From Megalopta genalis (Eukaryota; Arthropoda; Insecta; Hymenoptera; Halictidae), in NCBI RefSeq assembly GCF_051020955.1, contig NC_135013.1, forward strand, positions 42,847,087-42,911,086: a stretch of DNA of 64,000 bases, in the 5' to 3' direction. Made by a program: the position numbers and the translations under genes. The first letter of the stretch is position 1, and every line of letters begins with the position of its first letter. Below, piece by piece: positions 46,267 to 58,628 of this stretch. The notes below the pieces were generated by a model, which worked only from the letters and a program-made list of their open reading frames with translations, ran no database searches and was not told the DNA's origin.

Positions 46267-47197
46267 CACTCGCGTGGGTAAGTATACGAACACTTTTTCT
46301 AATGGAATAACATCTTTAAAATTGGTCCAAATGACTTGAATTTTTTTGAGATGTTCGACTGATTAGTTTTTTAGAGAATGAGCATATACAAAATTACAAG
46401 TTTCAACTTTAAGGACTTTAACAACTTCAATTTTAATGAAAATTTTAAAAAATGCATTTCGTAGATTTAGATAGATTACATCGAAATTGTTTGTCGCATA
46501 ATCAAACTGCAACCACTGAAATATGTGAAAACTATCTGCACTTGGTTGAAAAACTGTTATTTTCACGAACTTCAAATGTTAACAGCTCATAATAACGTTA
46601 ACGGATTTGAATGAAATTTTCTGTGCGCATACAAGCTATCGACAAATCTGGGCAAATTTGAAATCAAATTGTTTGAAATATCATTCCAAATAACATGTTA
46701 TTTTATTTTATAATTATTTAAAATGATTGAGATTGAATTTAATGTTTGTAGATGGTTTTGCACGTTTTTGCTTTAAATTAATTATTGCGAAGATTTCATA
46801 AAATAAAATCTTTTTGTAAATCACTTTATCTTAAATTAATCGATATTATCTTTATTTTCAAATAACGGTACTGAAAATAACGGTCTGAAATAAATGATTT
46901 CAAACAGTTATTTTTTACTTTTATTTCAAAGAAAAATTACTCAGATCTAGTTACTGAGATTTACAAAACGCATTCTTTTAAATTTTCGTTATAGGCTCAG
47001 ATAAAAAAGTTGAAAAGACATAATTTTTTAATATTCTTATCATTCCAAACCAATTGCAATCTAAAAAATTTTTGTATATTCATTCTCCATAAAACTAATC
47101 GGTTTAACAACCCAAAAAAATTCAAGTCATTCGGACCAATCTGAAAAAAAATTATTTCATTTGAAAAGTTGTTAACATACCTTCCCCGGCACGAGTT
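46267..47197. mobile_element. 931-bp element with long inverted ends (GGAATAAC family)
   Basis: The left arm (46267-46350) runs ACTCGCGTGGGTAAGTATAC, GGAATAACATCTTTAAAATT, GGTCCAAATGACTTGAATTT. The right arm (about 47105-47197, reverse-complemented) runs ACTCGTGCCGGGGAAGGTAT, GAAATAATTTTTTTTCAGAT, GGTCCGAATGACTTGAATTT. TA lies outside each end. The interior is AT-rich with no transposase motif, so it is non-autonomous. Related pieces are at 6690, 11190, 15190, 19947 and 62545. Confidence 0.78.
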
Positions 47198-47990
47198 TAT
47201 TTACATCCATTTATATTATATAGATTTCTTCGTGAATACAATCGTGTGAGTCGTTTACTGACAATGCGTATGACGCGACAATAAGTAGTCCTTCATTAGT
47301 CGCTTACTTTCCTCAGGTTCCCAAGGATACGAAAATGTAAAAAAAAAAAAACAAAAGCTTTTATCAGCCTCTCCCGTGACTTATGCACAAAAGTTTCGAT
47401 GTAGTAAGTACCTCTAATGGATCAATAGTGGTGAGCACAGCCATCACGTAAGCTGAATATAGATGCACGGAAGAAGTACAAGGTGAAGTATAATTATTTG
47501 TTGTTTCCACCAAGCGATAAAGCAAACCGACACTCGTTCTTATTTCATGTTTCACAATTATCTCATGATAATTGCATCGCCACGATTCCCATCGCTAAAA
47601 ATAAAAGAAAATGCAAGATTCTGTTCCTATCTGCTCCTCAGCACGTTTTATCGACAAATATTACTTTAATGCATAACACATTTTCTAAATGTTCTCTTAA
47701 TTGATTATACGTGTTTGAAAAACAGTTGACTCGAGAAAATAATTTTGTTTCATAGTTTCTATGATCGTAACGTGAAGTTTCAATGTTTTCACGTTTCAGC
47801 TTCGACAAGAAACGAGCGGGGCGTTTACTATTGTCCGTTCTTCTAATTATGAAGCATTGTTGTAACCATAATAGCACTAGTAGTATACTCTGTCTTTCAA
47901 CGTATACGATGTGATATATGTTTTTTGACAAATTCGTTTTTTTTTGTATTTTTCTTCTCACTTTTTTCTAGATAAACATTTAGCTACCTT
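47198..47990. other. Non-genic stretch
   Basis: The minus-strand frame 47555-47364 contains YRLVETTNNYTSPCTSSVHL and a short hydrophobic YSAYVMAVLTTI segment, followed by GAG|GTACTTACT, a donor-like site. It has no identifiable family or acceptor. A 107-codon minus-strand frame at 47961-47638 is compositionally AT-driven. Confidence 0.3.
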
Positions 47991-48320
47991 TTCAGTTTTA
48001 TAGTTCTTGCAGTACAGTATTGTTATTCAATTTTTTGTTAAGATATACAGATTTGTATATTCGTTTTTCGAGTCTTCTTACATTTATATATTTTTCCAGT
48101 GTTTTAATTTCATGACTCTTGTAGTACAATATTGTTAATCAATTTTTTAATTATTTTCCGAGACATCATTTTTTACATCTATTTTTCGATTCTTTTTATA
48201 GTTATACGTTTTGCTAGCATTTTAATTTTATAATTTTTGCAGTACAGTATTATTACTCAATTTTTTGTACTATTCTTAAGATATATTTTCGTATTTTTAT
48301 TTTTTAATCTTTATTTCCTA
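47991..48320. repeat. Tandem repeat, about 112-bp unit, 2.8 copies
   Basis: Copies start at about 47991, 48103 and 48215. Each reads ttttaattt(y)ATR..CTTGYAGTACARTATTG followed by a TCAATTTTTT tract and a TTTCGA(G/T)TCTT-like block. The copies are well diverged. Confidence 0.8.
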
Positions 48321-49545
48321 TCCTTACGATTTCATTCGGTTCTTCGTATACAATAGTTATCGAATGGACGAATCTCGCAGCTCTTGGCGATCAATATCGT
48401 TGCCTGATTACTTTACCTCCTATGATATTTCTCAATGTCTTTTCTTAATTCTCCCTTTCCTCTTTCTGTATGTTAAATGAACAAAAAATAACTTTGCAAC
48501 CGATAAATCTAGGTCACATCTTTTTCGAAATTTTAAGAAGCAATCGAAGGGGAGAAATGGTCGCGATCTAATTTACCCTATAACTAGTCCCTTGGGAAAG
48601 TTACGGGGTTGAAATTTTGCACGGAGGGGGGGGGGGGGGATGTTCTTGATTTATCGTTGATAAATCACTAAGCAGGGTTAGGTCTGCAGGGTTAAATAAA
48701 TAAAAATCACGTTAACTTTGAAGTTAAATGTCGTGAAATGAAGTTAATGCTAGACATACCGGGATCTTAACGACACTAATGTACATTGTTCTACAACAAC
48801 GGCAAGATTGGATTAATCTAAACTTCGTACAATTTCTATAATAACATATTCATTGAATATTAATAATACAGAAAAACATGACCGCGTTGCAAACAAATCG
48901 TTCGACTTCTTGGCAACAATTATTTTTCTTTCACTTAAGCATTTACAATCGCTATGGAGATTATATTGCATAACTAAGGGCACATTAACTTTACATTAGA
49001 GGACACAAGATAATATGGGTAACTTTGTATTGTACAGGTTTTAACACGTAGAACGACGCGCGAGTTATATAAGTTAAAAGTTACGCTGTGTTCAGCAAAG
49101 AGGTGACATAAATGAAATGTAACTCCTACTGCGGGTTGGGCTCTACGCTTTGTTAATTGGATGCGTTTTGCAATTACGATGTAGTGTACATTGAAATAAT
49201 GCGAATTTCAAGTTTGATTAACCTAATGCATTTTCAAGAGATTCCGAGGATGGGAACATTTGGTCCCAGGACCAATCTTTTTCTCATTATTAGACCGGTG
49301 CACATAAAATATCGGATTTTGTTGAACTGCATAATTATAGACTCAAAGTAAGTTTTACAGTTTTACCGATATTTAAAGAAAAACCAAAAAAAATCTATAT
49401 TTGTATGTGCATTTTTATGTTTTATATAATACATATTATTTCTAATGTAAAAATAAACCAATATGATATTTTACTAAATCTTTTGTTTAAATATCACTAA
49501 AAGTGTAAAAGTTGCTTCGAGTTTATAATTATTCACCCCACTGTA
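48321..49545. other. Non-genic stretch
   Basis: A run of 14 G sits at 48626-48639, striking in this AT-rich background. No gene recognised. Confidence 0.4.
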
Positions 49546-51600
49546 GACTGTGGATCTTTATGCAAAGTAGTGCAATATAAAAATGTGTTTTTTTAACCAG
49601 TTTACTGTTTTGGCGAGAATACATGTCATAACAGAAAATGTTGCTATTTATTTATGACGAATATACTCGTCGGAAACATCTAATTGGTTAATATAGGGTG
49701 CTTTGATATATTCTGTATTAAATTATATATTTCATAAAACTATTGAAATTATATATTAAATAAAATATAAAAAAAATCAAACATATACAGTTTAATTACA
49801 ATAATTTACGCACTTTTCAAAGTTGCAACAATTAACTGGTTAATAATTTTAATGAATTAAGGAGAATTTAAAACGTTCTTAAATTCTTTTAATACTTTGT
49901 CTTCCATAACCCATATCCGAGTAACAACATTACTTGCGTATATTACACAATTAATTTTGACGTTAATCTATTATGTCACCCTAATTTTATTCGAATCCGC
50001 AAAACGTATGGATGTTGCAGAAGTAATTCTAAAATGTAAAACAATTTATCTTTTGAATTTTAATTCGATTCAATATATTACTTTAATTTGGGGTTGTTGG
50101 CGTGGCAATCAAAGTGTTGATGTCTTCATTGTTTGGTAATTCACGCCGTCAATTTTAGCATAAACGTGTGTGAAATCCGTGAGCTGGTGAACAGGTTTTG
50201 GTATAAAGCAGCAGCGTTCCAGAATAAATTAATTTAATGTAATACGTGAGCGTACAGCATAGAAAGACACAAAATCAATATGCAAAACGATGGTCGTCGC
50301 TTCACGAAATTTGAATAACATCTGAACTATAAACATTCCAGCACTGTTCAATGCTCATGAAATATAGAATCAATACACAATATACATACATTATACACGT
50401 TATGCCGATTATTGCCTGCAATTTCCATCAATTCGTAAATGCTTCTCCTATTGGTTTCGTTATTCTTACTGTTACGACGTAACAACAAATTCTCTTTCTT
50501 CTAGGGGAGAGGTCAAGGTTGAGAGAAACACGAAGTAAAATCATTAATTCCATAGTCTATTCTGTACAGTTCTGCGAAATTCGAATGAAAAGAGTATGCA
50601 TCAGTTATCCGTACACTACCTAATTGGCGGTATGAAACATCTGGCGGAACGATTAGTTCAGGTAACAGAAGACACACCTGGTCCGTCGAACAGTGGTGCA
50701 AAGTGACGAAGTTGTGACAAAATCAAAGAACTTTCGATAGAAGATAAAACGCTGATTTCTTTTTAGGTTGAAGCTGAAATGTTGCATAATAAGGGAAATA
50801 GAAAGTATGTGATACGAGCATTGTTTAACCTTGAAAATTAATGTTAAACTTGAAACAATCCAACAAAATTGTAATTTATCCAATACCATGTAAGTACACA
50901 CACACAGAGTTGGATTTTTTACAATCGAATTTAAAATCAGCCTGTTAAAATCTAAAGGAAATGAAGTATAACATGTCATAAGACAAATCAAACTGTATCC
51001 ACACCAAAGCGGTGTTTTTGTTACTCTAAGGAAGAAGACAATAATGGGAACACAACAACATTATATTAAATACACTGCTGCGTAATAATTTCGTCAACGT
51101 TGTGGGATAGAAACAATTTACAGCGAATACACTGTTTTTTTCCATTTCCTGAAATTTATTAACACAAACTTTACCTTTTTAAATTGACGATAAATTTACA
51201 AGAAAGCTAAATAAAATATGCGCTGCCTATGTTTAATTGTATTTTCATAAGATATTTTTTACTTCTTTTGGTGTATATATATATAAATTTTCTCCCTGAA
51301 ACATTGATATGCATTTATGAAAGCCCTGTATAACGTGCCAAAGTACAATTTCGATAAAACTATTATGAGTGATCAAAATAGAATTTCCTAAAATTTGCAG
51401 AATTTTTATAAAATACATATTTTCTCTCTTCATGAATTGGAAGAAACAGAAATTAAATAAAACTAGCTCTTCTTTTAATAATCTCAATCAATTAACGACA
51501 ATATAAAAACACACTTAAATTCCAGTAAAATCTCCTCATTTTGTTATTCACCTAATCGATTTTAGCATGAATACAAATAATCTGCAGTCGAGTAATTACT
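49546..51600. other. AT-rich non-genic stretch with MITE and repeat fragments
   Basis: GACTGTGGATCTTTATGCAA at 49546-49565 is an isolated GACTGCGGAT-family end. 51113-51222 is the second copy of the dispersed repeat at 25627-25735. ATACAAATAATCTGCAGTC at 51571-51589 is another isolated family end. The frames at 50513-50701 and 50653-50991 (minus) have no family resemblance. Confidence 0.4.
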
Positions 51601-52664
51601 TAATAAAACGACGAATTTTCCTTCGCTGTGATAGAAATAATGAATAACTTTCCGACTTAATAAATATCATACACGTTGCTCAAGTTCATATTTGATTCAT
51701 GTAAATTGATCTTGTACACTCCTTTATGTACTTTTGCAAAGTGAACGGTGTACATTTACAGGAATTTCAAGGCATTTCCTATACTAATATCAAACGAAAA
51801 TGTATTACACATCCTCTGCTCAATTGCTGGATATATTAAATTTTTTTAACGAGTCTGTTGTAGTATTTCAGAGAACTGTAATGCAAAGTCAAACTTTCGG
51901 ATAAGATTTTTATAAGTTCACTTTGATATTGCTGTAGTACGTTTAATATTAGCGAGTAATTTTAACATACAATGTCAGTAAATTTTCTTAATCCTTAATA
52001 TTAAATGTTCATCTCCATTTCTTAATGATCTTTAAAAAAAGTATCAATTAATACTTTCACAATGTTTCGTATACTGTATTTGTCTGTTTTCATGTTCTTT
52101 TCTTCATGCATCGATATTTGTTCATTGCGGTTGCTGTTTATAGTCGCACAATATGCTGCGAAATCATTTCAAAAGTCTCCTAATTTGCAAGTGGAGTAAA
52201 TCATAAAATAATTGAAAGAAGTATGAGAAGTATATCGTAAAGAGACATGATATATTTCAGAGAACGCAACACTAAAAACAATTTAAGAACTAACAGCAAT
52301 TACGATGCGTTAATATATGAAAAACATTAAAAAGAAAACATTTAATTCAACAAAGAAAGCTACACTGATATACAAATTTATTTAATACTAGTATATCGTG
52401 TTTGTCTTAATATAATAAATACTACAAATGTAATAAATAATTATAATTTAGTAACCTGACATAACAGTTAATACTAGATATATGAGACTCGTCAAAATGA
52501 CAGGTTCTCAATTTTTCATTTGCGACGATTGAGATTGTAAAGATACATACACTTATCGACAAAAGTTAAAAAACATGTTACAGAGGTGCATATTCTTGGG
52601 AGCGGTGAACCTTCTTAACACACGGTACAAGTTTGTATTGTCTCAACGAGAATATTATTAATTT
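51601..52664. other. AT-rich non-genic stretch
   Basis: No gene, RNA gene or element recognised. Confidence 0.4.
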
Positions 52665-52866
52665 TATTTTTTTCTAATTTTTTCCTCTTGTAATTTCATT
52701 TTATTTTTGTGTTTTTTATTTCTTTTATTTATTCTTTCTAAATTGTGATTATTTCTTTATTTGTCGCATGCACTAAATAAAACGATATTGGAATATAAAC
52801 AATGTGTTATATGCTTCACGATAGTACGTACTTTTAATTTAATAAGATGTGTAGTCATTAAAATGT
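52665..52866 (+). repeat. Dispersed T-rich repeat, copy 2
   Basis: Homologous to 43560-43765: T-rich tract, TGCACTAAATAAAACGATAT, AATATAAACAATGTGTTATA, ACTTTTAATTTAATAAGATG. The short complementary frames in both directions across it are chance. Confidence 0.7.
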
Positions 52867-54715
52867 TTCTTTCGAAACATATTACACAAAGAATCGTAAA
52901 ATATCTGAAGAAACTGATAATAATAACGATTTGTATATGTACTGCATTTGTGAAATAGATCATTTGATTTAAAACATTGATAAATAAATAGATAAGTAAA
53001 TAAATGAATATGTTCTTGTTATTTTTACGAACTAATATAAAATAGTCACTATTTGTGCTTCGTGAATCTAGTGTTAAGTGTAGTTTTTTAGATATAATAT
53101 AAACAAATTAACACAAATTTTTACTGCCATCATAGAACAATGTGACACCAAAAAAGAAAAATAACAAGAAAGATTTTGTAGGAATACGAAATTGTGATCT
53201 TCGTCCCGAATGCTCATATAAGGTAAGCCCATCGATCGCAAAACAAATCAATAATGCTGTTGGTTGGAACGCGAGCAATGGTGCATAAAGCACTTATTGT
53301 TTTAGATATACGTTCTATTTATCACACTTCGTCGAACTCCGGTTACAACTTCATGAGGATTTCACGGTACTGAATTCGTGCGACTAATTGGTTGTTTTAA
53401 CGTATTTGCCAGAACTGTCTATAGGGTAAATGTAACAAGCAGTGGTTACAGTGGATGCGTGTTCTGATCAACTAATTGTAGATATCGAAGATGTGTAAGT
53501 AGTTATACATATGTATGGAGTTGTTGAACATAAAATGTTAGTGTTTCAATTAAATATTTACACTTAGAAATTCGCTTCCAATTTTAATGTATCTATAATG
53601 AATTATCAGATAACAAACAATGCTAAACAAGAATTTAAATAGTTTGACAATTTTGTTCATAATAATTTCACTTACGTTAAGAATTTTTTCTTAATTCCGT
53701 TGTGACTCAATTTTTATTTAATATTAGCATTACATTATTAATCTATTCTGCTACAAATGAAATAGCGCCCACATTTACATAAATACATTAAATGAAGGGG
53801 TTAATAAGCGAAAACTAATACATCAACATTCATAAATACTTTTAATCTGTCTGCTGCTTCAAATAATACGTACACATTTTTGTCATAAGTACATAAAATC
53901 CGCAGTTTATTCATAACAAGGGAATTAAATTTTGCTTCGATTTGGAAGAAATAACCTTTATATTTAGTAGATTATTTATGAAATCTTCGTCACAAGTCTG
54001 ACTGCAATTATAGCAACTCGTTGTTATAGGCGGACAATAGCACACACAGTGCTATAATCATTCGCAGAAGAATTTAGTTGGTTGGCCTGACGTAGGTATT
54101 TGTCAGAATGTTAGTTCGTCAGAAAGCGCCACCGCACTGTAACCGCAGCATAACTCGCAATGGTTGACTTGTAACTAATTTTGAAACAGTTGTGACTGTT
54201 AGTTAAAACGTACATCTATATCGTGGTTGAACTCTGGCTTCTCTCCCTCTCTCTTTCTGGTCTTGATAATTTTCGAGAACTTATGCAGCAGAGTGGTAAT
54301 TATCCGAACCTTGATTATTCAAATTGTCGTCATCATCACGAAAAGAAGCAGTTCTCAATACATAGAAAGAAATTAAAGACTATTATTTTGAGAGGTGAAC
54401 TTTCTCAAGATTAGCTGCACGCAGTTACGAATCATTATTTCGTCTAGTGTACATTACGTTTCAAATGACAGCAGTAATACTCTAGTATTGTCAGCTTAAG
54501 TAGTTTTAGACATAATTCATGTAGTTATAAACTCAGTAAGTACATGCAAGTATCACTGTCCATATCACTCGACAAGTCGAAAGATTGATTTTCCAGAACA
54601 CCTTGGTTCAGGTAATTAACACTTTGCCGTATGCAATGGAACACAAATTAGTGTAGGACGATGATGATATTTTTTCATATCGTAGTTATAAGTAGAGTCG
54701 CTTCGTCTTATGAGT
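52867..54715. other. Non-genic stretch
   Basis: GTACATAAAATCCGCAG at 53889-53905 is an isolated GACTGCGGAT-family end. A frame at 54223-54414 lacks features. No gene recognised. Confidence 0.4.
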
Positions 54716-55682
54716 AGATTGCGAATTTTATGCATTTATGGCAGAGATCGCAACTGTTATAACCAAATCCAGGAAAAATTGAAGTATAACCATTAAATTT
54801 GGTTCAAAACGATTTTGGTTACCAATAGCCATTACAAATGGTAGAAACAGATTTTGGTTAAAAAAGTAACCATTACAGATTAACGAGAATGTTAATGGAT
54901 AACCATTACGTATAACCATTATCCACGATCAGAATTTTATAGTTGATTATCGATAACCGATGTGGACAAGTAACGCTTTGTTTTCTTCCCCCTGACTATC
55001 GTCAATTGTTATTATCATTACCAGAGCGCGAATTTGTATGTAAAATCATGGTCTGATGAAAATATTTAAAAACATTCAACATAAATATGATTTTGTTTAT
55101 TCAGTAAACATTCTAATTTTTAGCTTACTTTGATTATTTGTTATATTATTTTTAAATGTGCTTTTACTATACTACTAAGAAAATAATATAATATATAAAA
55201 ATATAAATATATAAAAATAATATAAATAATATAACCAATATAAAATTCTGACCGTCGACAATGGTTATTCGTAACCAATATATGTACATATACCTCTCGT
55301 TATCCATAACGGTTATCCATAAACAAAAACTGTTTTTGTTAATTAAATAAAATTAAATTAAATTTTGTTAATTAAATCTAGGTAGTTATTTGTAATTTTT
55401 TCTAATCGTTGCATTTATTAAAATTTCTTTTAAAATTTAACGATGACTACCTTTTATGTGAATAAAGATCAATGTTCAATCGATGATTTTTCCTATCAAA
55501 TCTTTGATATCACTGTTATTTTTGGTTCCTGATTTACAGCAAAAGATGAAATATGAAATTGTAAAGACCTTAAAAGAATTCAAAAATAATAACGTTGACG
55601 TTGTAACACGAGAAAACACACCACCTTCTGTTTCTTACAGTTAACAAAGAAACGTTTCATTTTGCATAAAGATCGACTGTCT
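54716..55682 (-). mobile_element. GACTGCGGAT-family MITE split by a nested element
   Basis: The outer left end AGATTGCGAATTTTATGCAT followed by TTATGGC and the outer right end TTTTGCATAAAGATCGACTG followed by TCT are the two family termini, but 967 bp apart instead of about 190. The extra sequence contains the inverted AACCATTA-rich element at 54746-55340, consistent with insertion of that element into a MITE. Confidence 0.6.
54746..55340. mobile_element. Inverted element rich in GGTTA/TAACC motifs
   Basis: The left part contains GTATAACCATTA, GGATAACCATTACGTATAAC and CAGAATTTTATAGTT. The right part, reverse-complemented, contains GTTATGGATAACGAG, GGTTACGAATAACCATTGTC and CAGAATTTTATATTGG. 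The two are inverted copies around an AT-rich core (54955-55240). TAACCATTA-type motifs recur at least eight times. Non-coding; class unknown. Confidence 0.6.
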
Positions 55683-57080
55683 ACATATACGTCTAACTAG
55701 TCAATAATTAGTTAATTCGACAAAAAGCACGTTATTACAGATAACAATAAATATACGACAATAAGTAAACGCGGATAAATTGTTAATATAAAGCTGATAG
55801 AAATAATCGACGCAATGTATATGTATTGTATGATCTGAATCTAAAGAAAGAGCTCTGAATGCTTATTTGTTGTAGTAAATTTGGTAAATTTGTTATAATT
55901 TTCTATAAAAATATTATTAGAAATTGATTATTCGCAGAAATGTTAACGTTCAATTTGCTTTATAATTTAATAAAAAAATTGAATTCTATTTACGTGGCTT
56001 AAATCCATTGTAGATTTTTAATAGAAATTTAAATTGTAACAGAATTTTATATAAATATTAGTACTTGTATTGGTCACAGCAAACTGTGTGGATTTTTAAA
56101 GTAAATAAAACGTGTAAAAATATGCTGATAAAGTACTTACTTCTATTGTTCCCCATGTGTAATTAGGCTGACAACGTGGACCGTGTGGATGATAATCTAA
56201 AAATCGATAAAACGGCGATGTTAGTAAAATATTCAGATGAATATTGTTTCCGAGTGACCAAACAAAAATATAAAACAGTCTGTACGTAGAAATAACACGT
56301 CAGCATCTCAAGATTCTTCCTCATTGACTGATCATCGCTATCTTCATCGGTTCTCGGAACTGGCTTCGCGAAATGAACGTCCAGTGTTACGCATATAAGC
56401 ATATAAAATAAACAAACGTAATCAAGAATCGTATTTCATTCGTAGTCAATGCAGAAGAAATATACTCCGGAGTTTCGAGAACTCTATCGCCCTTAACAAC
56501 TGTCTCAATATGATTGGCAGCTATCATCAGCCAACGCAGCACTTCGTTTGCATCAGAGAATACTTTTACAAAGGTGAAACTTCAGCGTTTCTCAGGACCC
56601 AATTTTCAATGCGGACGCATTGGTTCTATGATGAGTATAATTACAAATTCAATGATCATTATTTAATATTATAATTTTATTTGTTAGAGGATATATTGCA
56701 GTTTATATAAATTATTTATTTATTTTACGAATTCTATTAGAAATGTCGCCATTTTCTCAATTATATTAAATTATAATCTAAAAGAAATTAAGAATTTATA
56801 TTTCTTTAATTCAAGATTAGCTTCTATGACAATCATAAGTTATTTATTTGTAGAACGTTTTATTCACGAAACAAATTTTTGATTTGAGTTTATAATTAAA
56901 ATTAGGTATATTAAATTACTGTATAGATCTAATAATAAAAGATTTACAAGTATGTATCTATCTTGATAAACCTAAATATATATGTATAAACCTCTTGATT
57001 TTTTTGCCTTCATGACATTTTATAATGACATCATCTATAAATCAATCCTTCATGTAAGAGTATGGATTGATTATAATATG
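55683..57080. other. AT-rich non-genic stretch
   Basis: Nothing recognised; the last five bases (ATATG, 57076-57080) are the target duplication of the solo LTR. Confidence 0.4.
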
Positions 57081-57784
57081 TGTTGAGGTGCGTCGTGTGA
57101 GCACCTGATATCGTTATTCCGCGATATTAACTATCTATCGGGTTGTAAGGCCGACTACGCTTTGCGACGGAATAGGACGATATCGTTGTCCGTTTACTTA
57201 AAAATGAACAACTGTTTTACTTAGTAGTTCGTGAAATGAGACGTAGACTGGAGTGACGAGCGATGTTGAACGATACGAACGAAGTTACGCAGGAGTGAAA
57301 AAAGACTGTGTGAGGTGGTCAAGAGTTCTCGTTTTTATATGTTTCTCGCCGAGAGAAAACTTGAAGATCATTGGTTGATCGCGAGGTGGAAAGGGACCTT
57401 AGGAGTCCCGGTCGTACCCAGTGTCAGGTAGTAAGAAATCCCGGAAAAGGCGACCGAAGGGATGCGTGCTGGCGACCCTGTCATAAATTAAGGACATGTT
57501 GCCGATGAAGTGTGCGTTATTCGAAATTGCAGAAATTACTCTATTGCCGGAAAGGAGACGGGTCGAAGGAATTGGAAATTTAAAACCTGCAGGCAAAGGC
57601 TCCACGAAATTGGAGGCCCAACGAACGTGACTTTTGTCAACTGCACGTTGAAGGACCGTCGATTTGCCACGCTGCACCGAAGGTTCCCGGTAAACAAACT
57701 GTTTTTTAGGGATTGAAGAAAGGTAGTCCGTCCCGGAGAAAGTCGGGCGGACACGGCTGGAAAATTCCGTTGCAAGACGGAACA
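57081..57784. mobile_element. Solo LTR of a retrotransposon (704 bp)
   Basis: The block starts TGTTGAGGTGCGTCG and ends CGGAACA, giving the TGTT...AACA inverted termini of LTRs. It is flanked by an identical 5-bp direct repeat ATATG (57076-57080 and 57785-57789). The G+C content is much higher than its flanks with sharp edges at exactly these points. No gag/pol sequence or second LTR is present, so recombination between LTRs has removed the body. A 5-bp duplication fits Gypsy, Copia or BEL/Pao elements. The open frames inside (up to 128 codons on the minus strand) are not genes. Confidence 0.85.
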
Positions 57785-57789
57785 ATATG

Positions 57790-58002
57790 CACGTTTTATA
57801 TTTATGATGTATAATCTACAATTTACAATACGCAAAGTATAGATCTTGATGAAACTGTATGATCATTCTTTTCGTTTGCCTTGAGAATATTTTATCGATA
57901 CATCGTTAAGGAACAATAAGATATGGATACAATATCGATACTCGACAGGCAACCTAGCTGCAAAAGAAATTTTAGTACGAAACGTTAAGATGGTAATATT
58001 TA
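57790..58002. other. Short non-genic stretch
   Basis: Nothing recognised. Confidence 0.4.
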
Positions 58003-58203
58003 TGCTGCGGATCTTTATGCAAAATAAAAATTTTCCTCATTAATTGCAAGACGCAGTAACTGCATAGATGTTTATGTAGTTCTTTTCTGAATAATTTTAA
58101 TAAATTGTCAGTAGTACGCCAATGTTTCCAAATTGTTTATACGTTTTTGCTATTTTACATTTTATCTACTCATGTTCGTCGTAAATACATCAAATGAACA
58201 GTC
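58003..58203 (+). mobile_element. GACTGCGGAT-family MITE, copy (about 200 bp)
   Basis: Left end GCTGCGGATCTTTATGCAAA then ATAAAAATT, interior TTGCAAGACGCAGTAACTGC and TTCTGAATAATTTTAATAAA, right end GTAAATACATCAAATGAACA then GTC. The interior blocks match the copies at 16280 and 45855. Confidence 0.7.
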
Positions 58204-58556
58204 CAGTAATAATCCAGTAAGATACGACAGGAAATGGGAATAAAGAATGAGACTTTCATTCGCGCAATGCCGACATCTACGTGTTTTTAGAACGAGAGTG
58301 ATCGAACTATGAGAAACGATGATACTGTCCAGACCTAGTGTCCTTGGTTCGCGGCGTCAATATTAGGGATGAGCACTTGAGGCGAGGACACTTTCCCTGA
58401 CTGTCTACTACCCTAGAGAACGACGATCCTGCAGGGTCCGATACGAAGGGTCACTCGAGATTCGAACAATTTGAGCATTCGAAGCGATAGGATATTATGT
58501 CATCTGAACCCCAGTTCGATTATTACCTATTAATGCAGGTAAGAAGTACAGTCAAA

Positions 58557-58560
<4 letters not shown>
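58204..58560. other. Non-genic stretch, GC-richer
   Basis: The G+C content is raised over 58260-58500; no gene or element recognised. Confidence 0.35.

Positions 58561-58612
<52 letters not shown>
58561..58612. repeat. GA microsatellite
   Basis: An uninterrupted (GA)n tract of about 23 units followed by one AAAGA interruption. Confidence 0.95.
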
Positions 58613-58615
<3 letters not shown>

Positions 58616-58628
58616 ACCTTGTATTACA

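Noticed and set aside
47364..47555. Possible membrane-protein exon followed by GTACTT donor
   Set aside because: No acceptor, no family and only one short hydrophobic stretch; insufficient.
57399..57785. 128-codon minus-strand ORF
   Set aside because: It lies entirely inside the solo LTR and stops at its boundary region; no domain recognised. The frame is a by-product of the GC-rich LTR.
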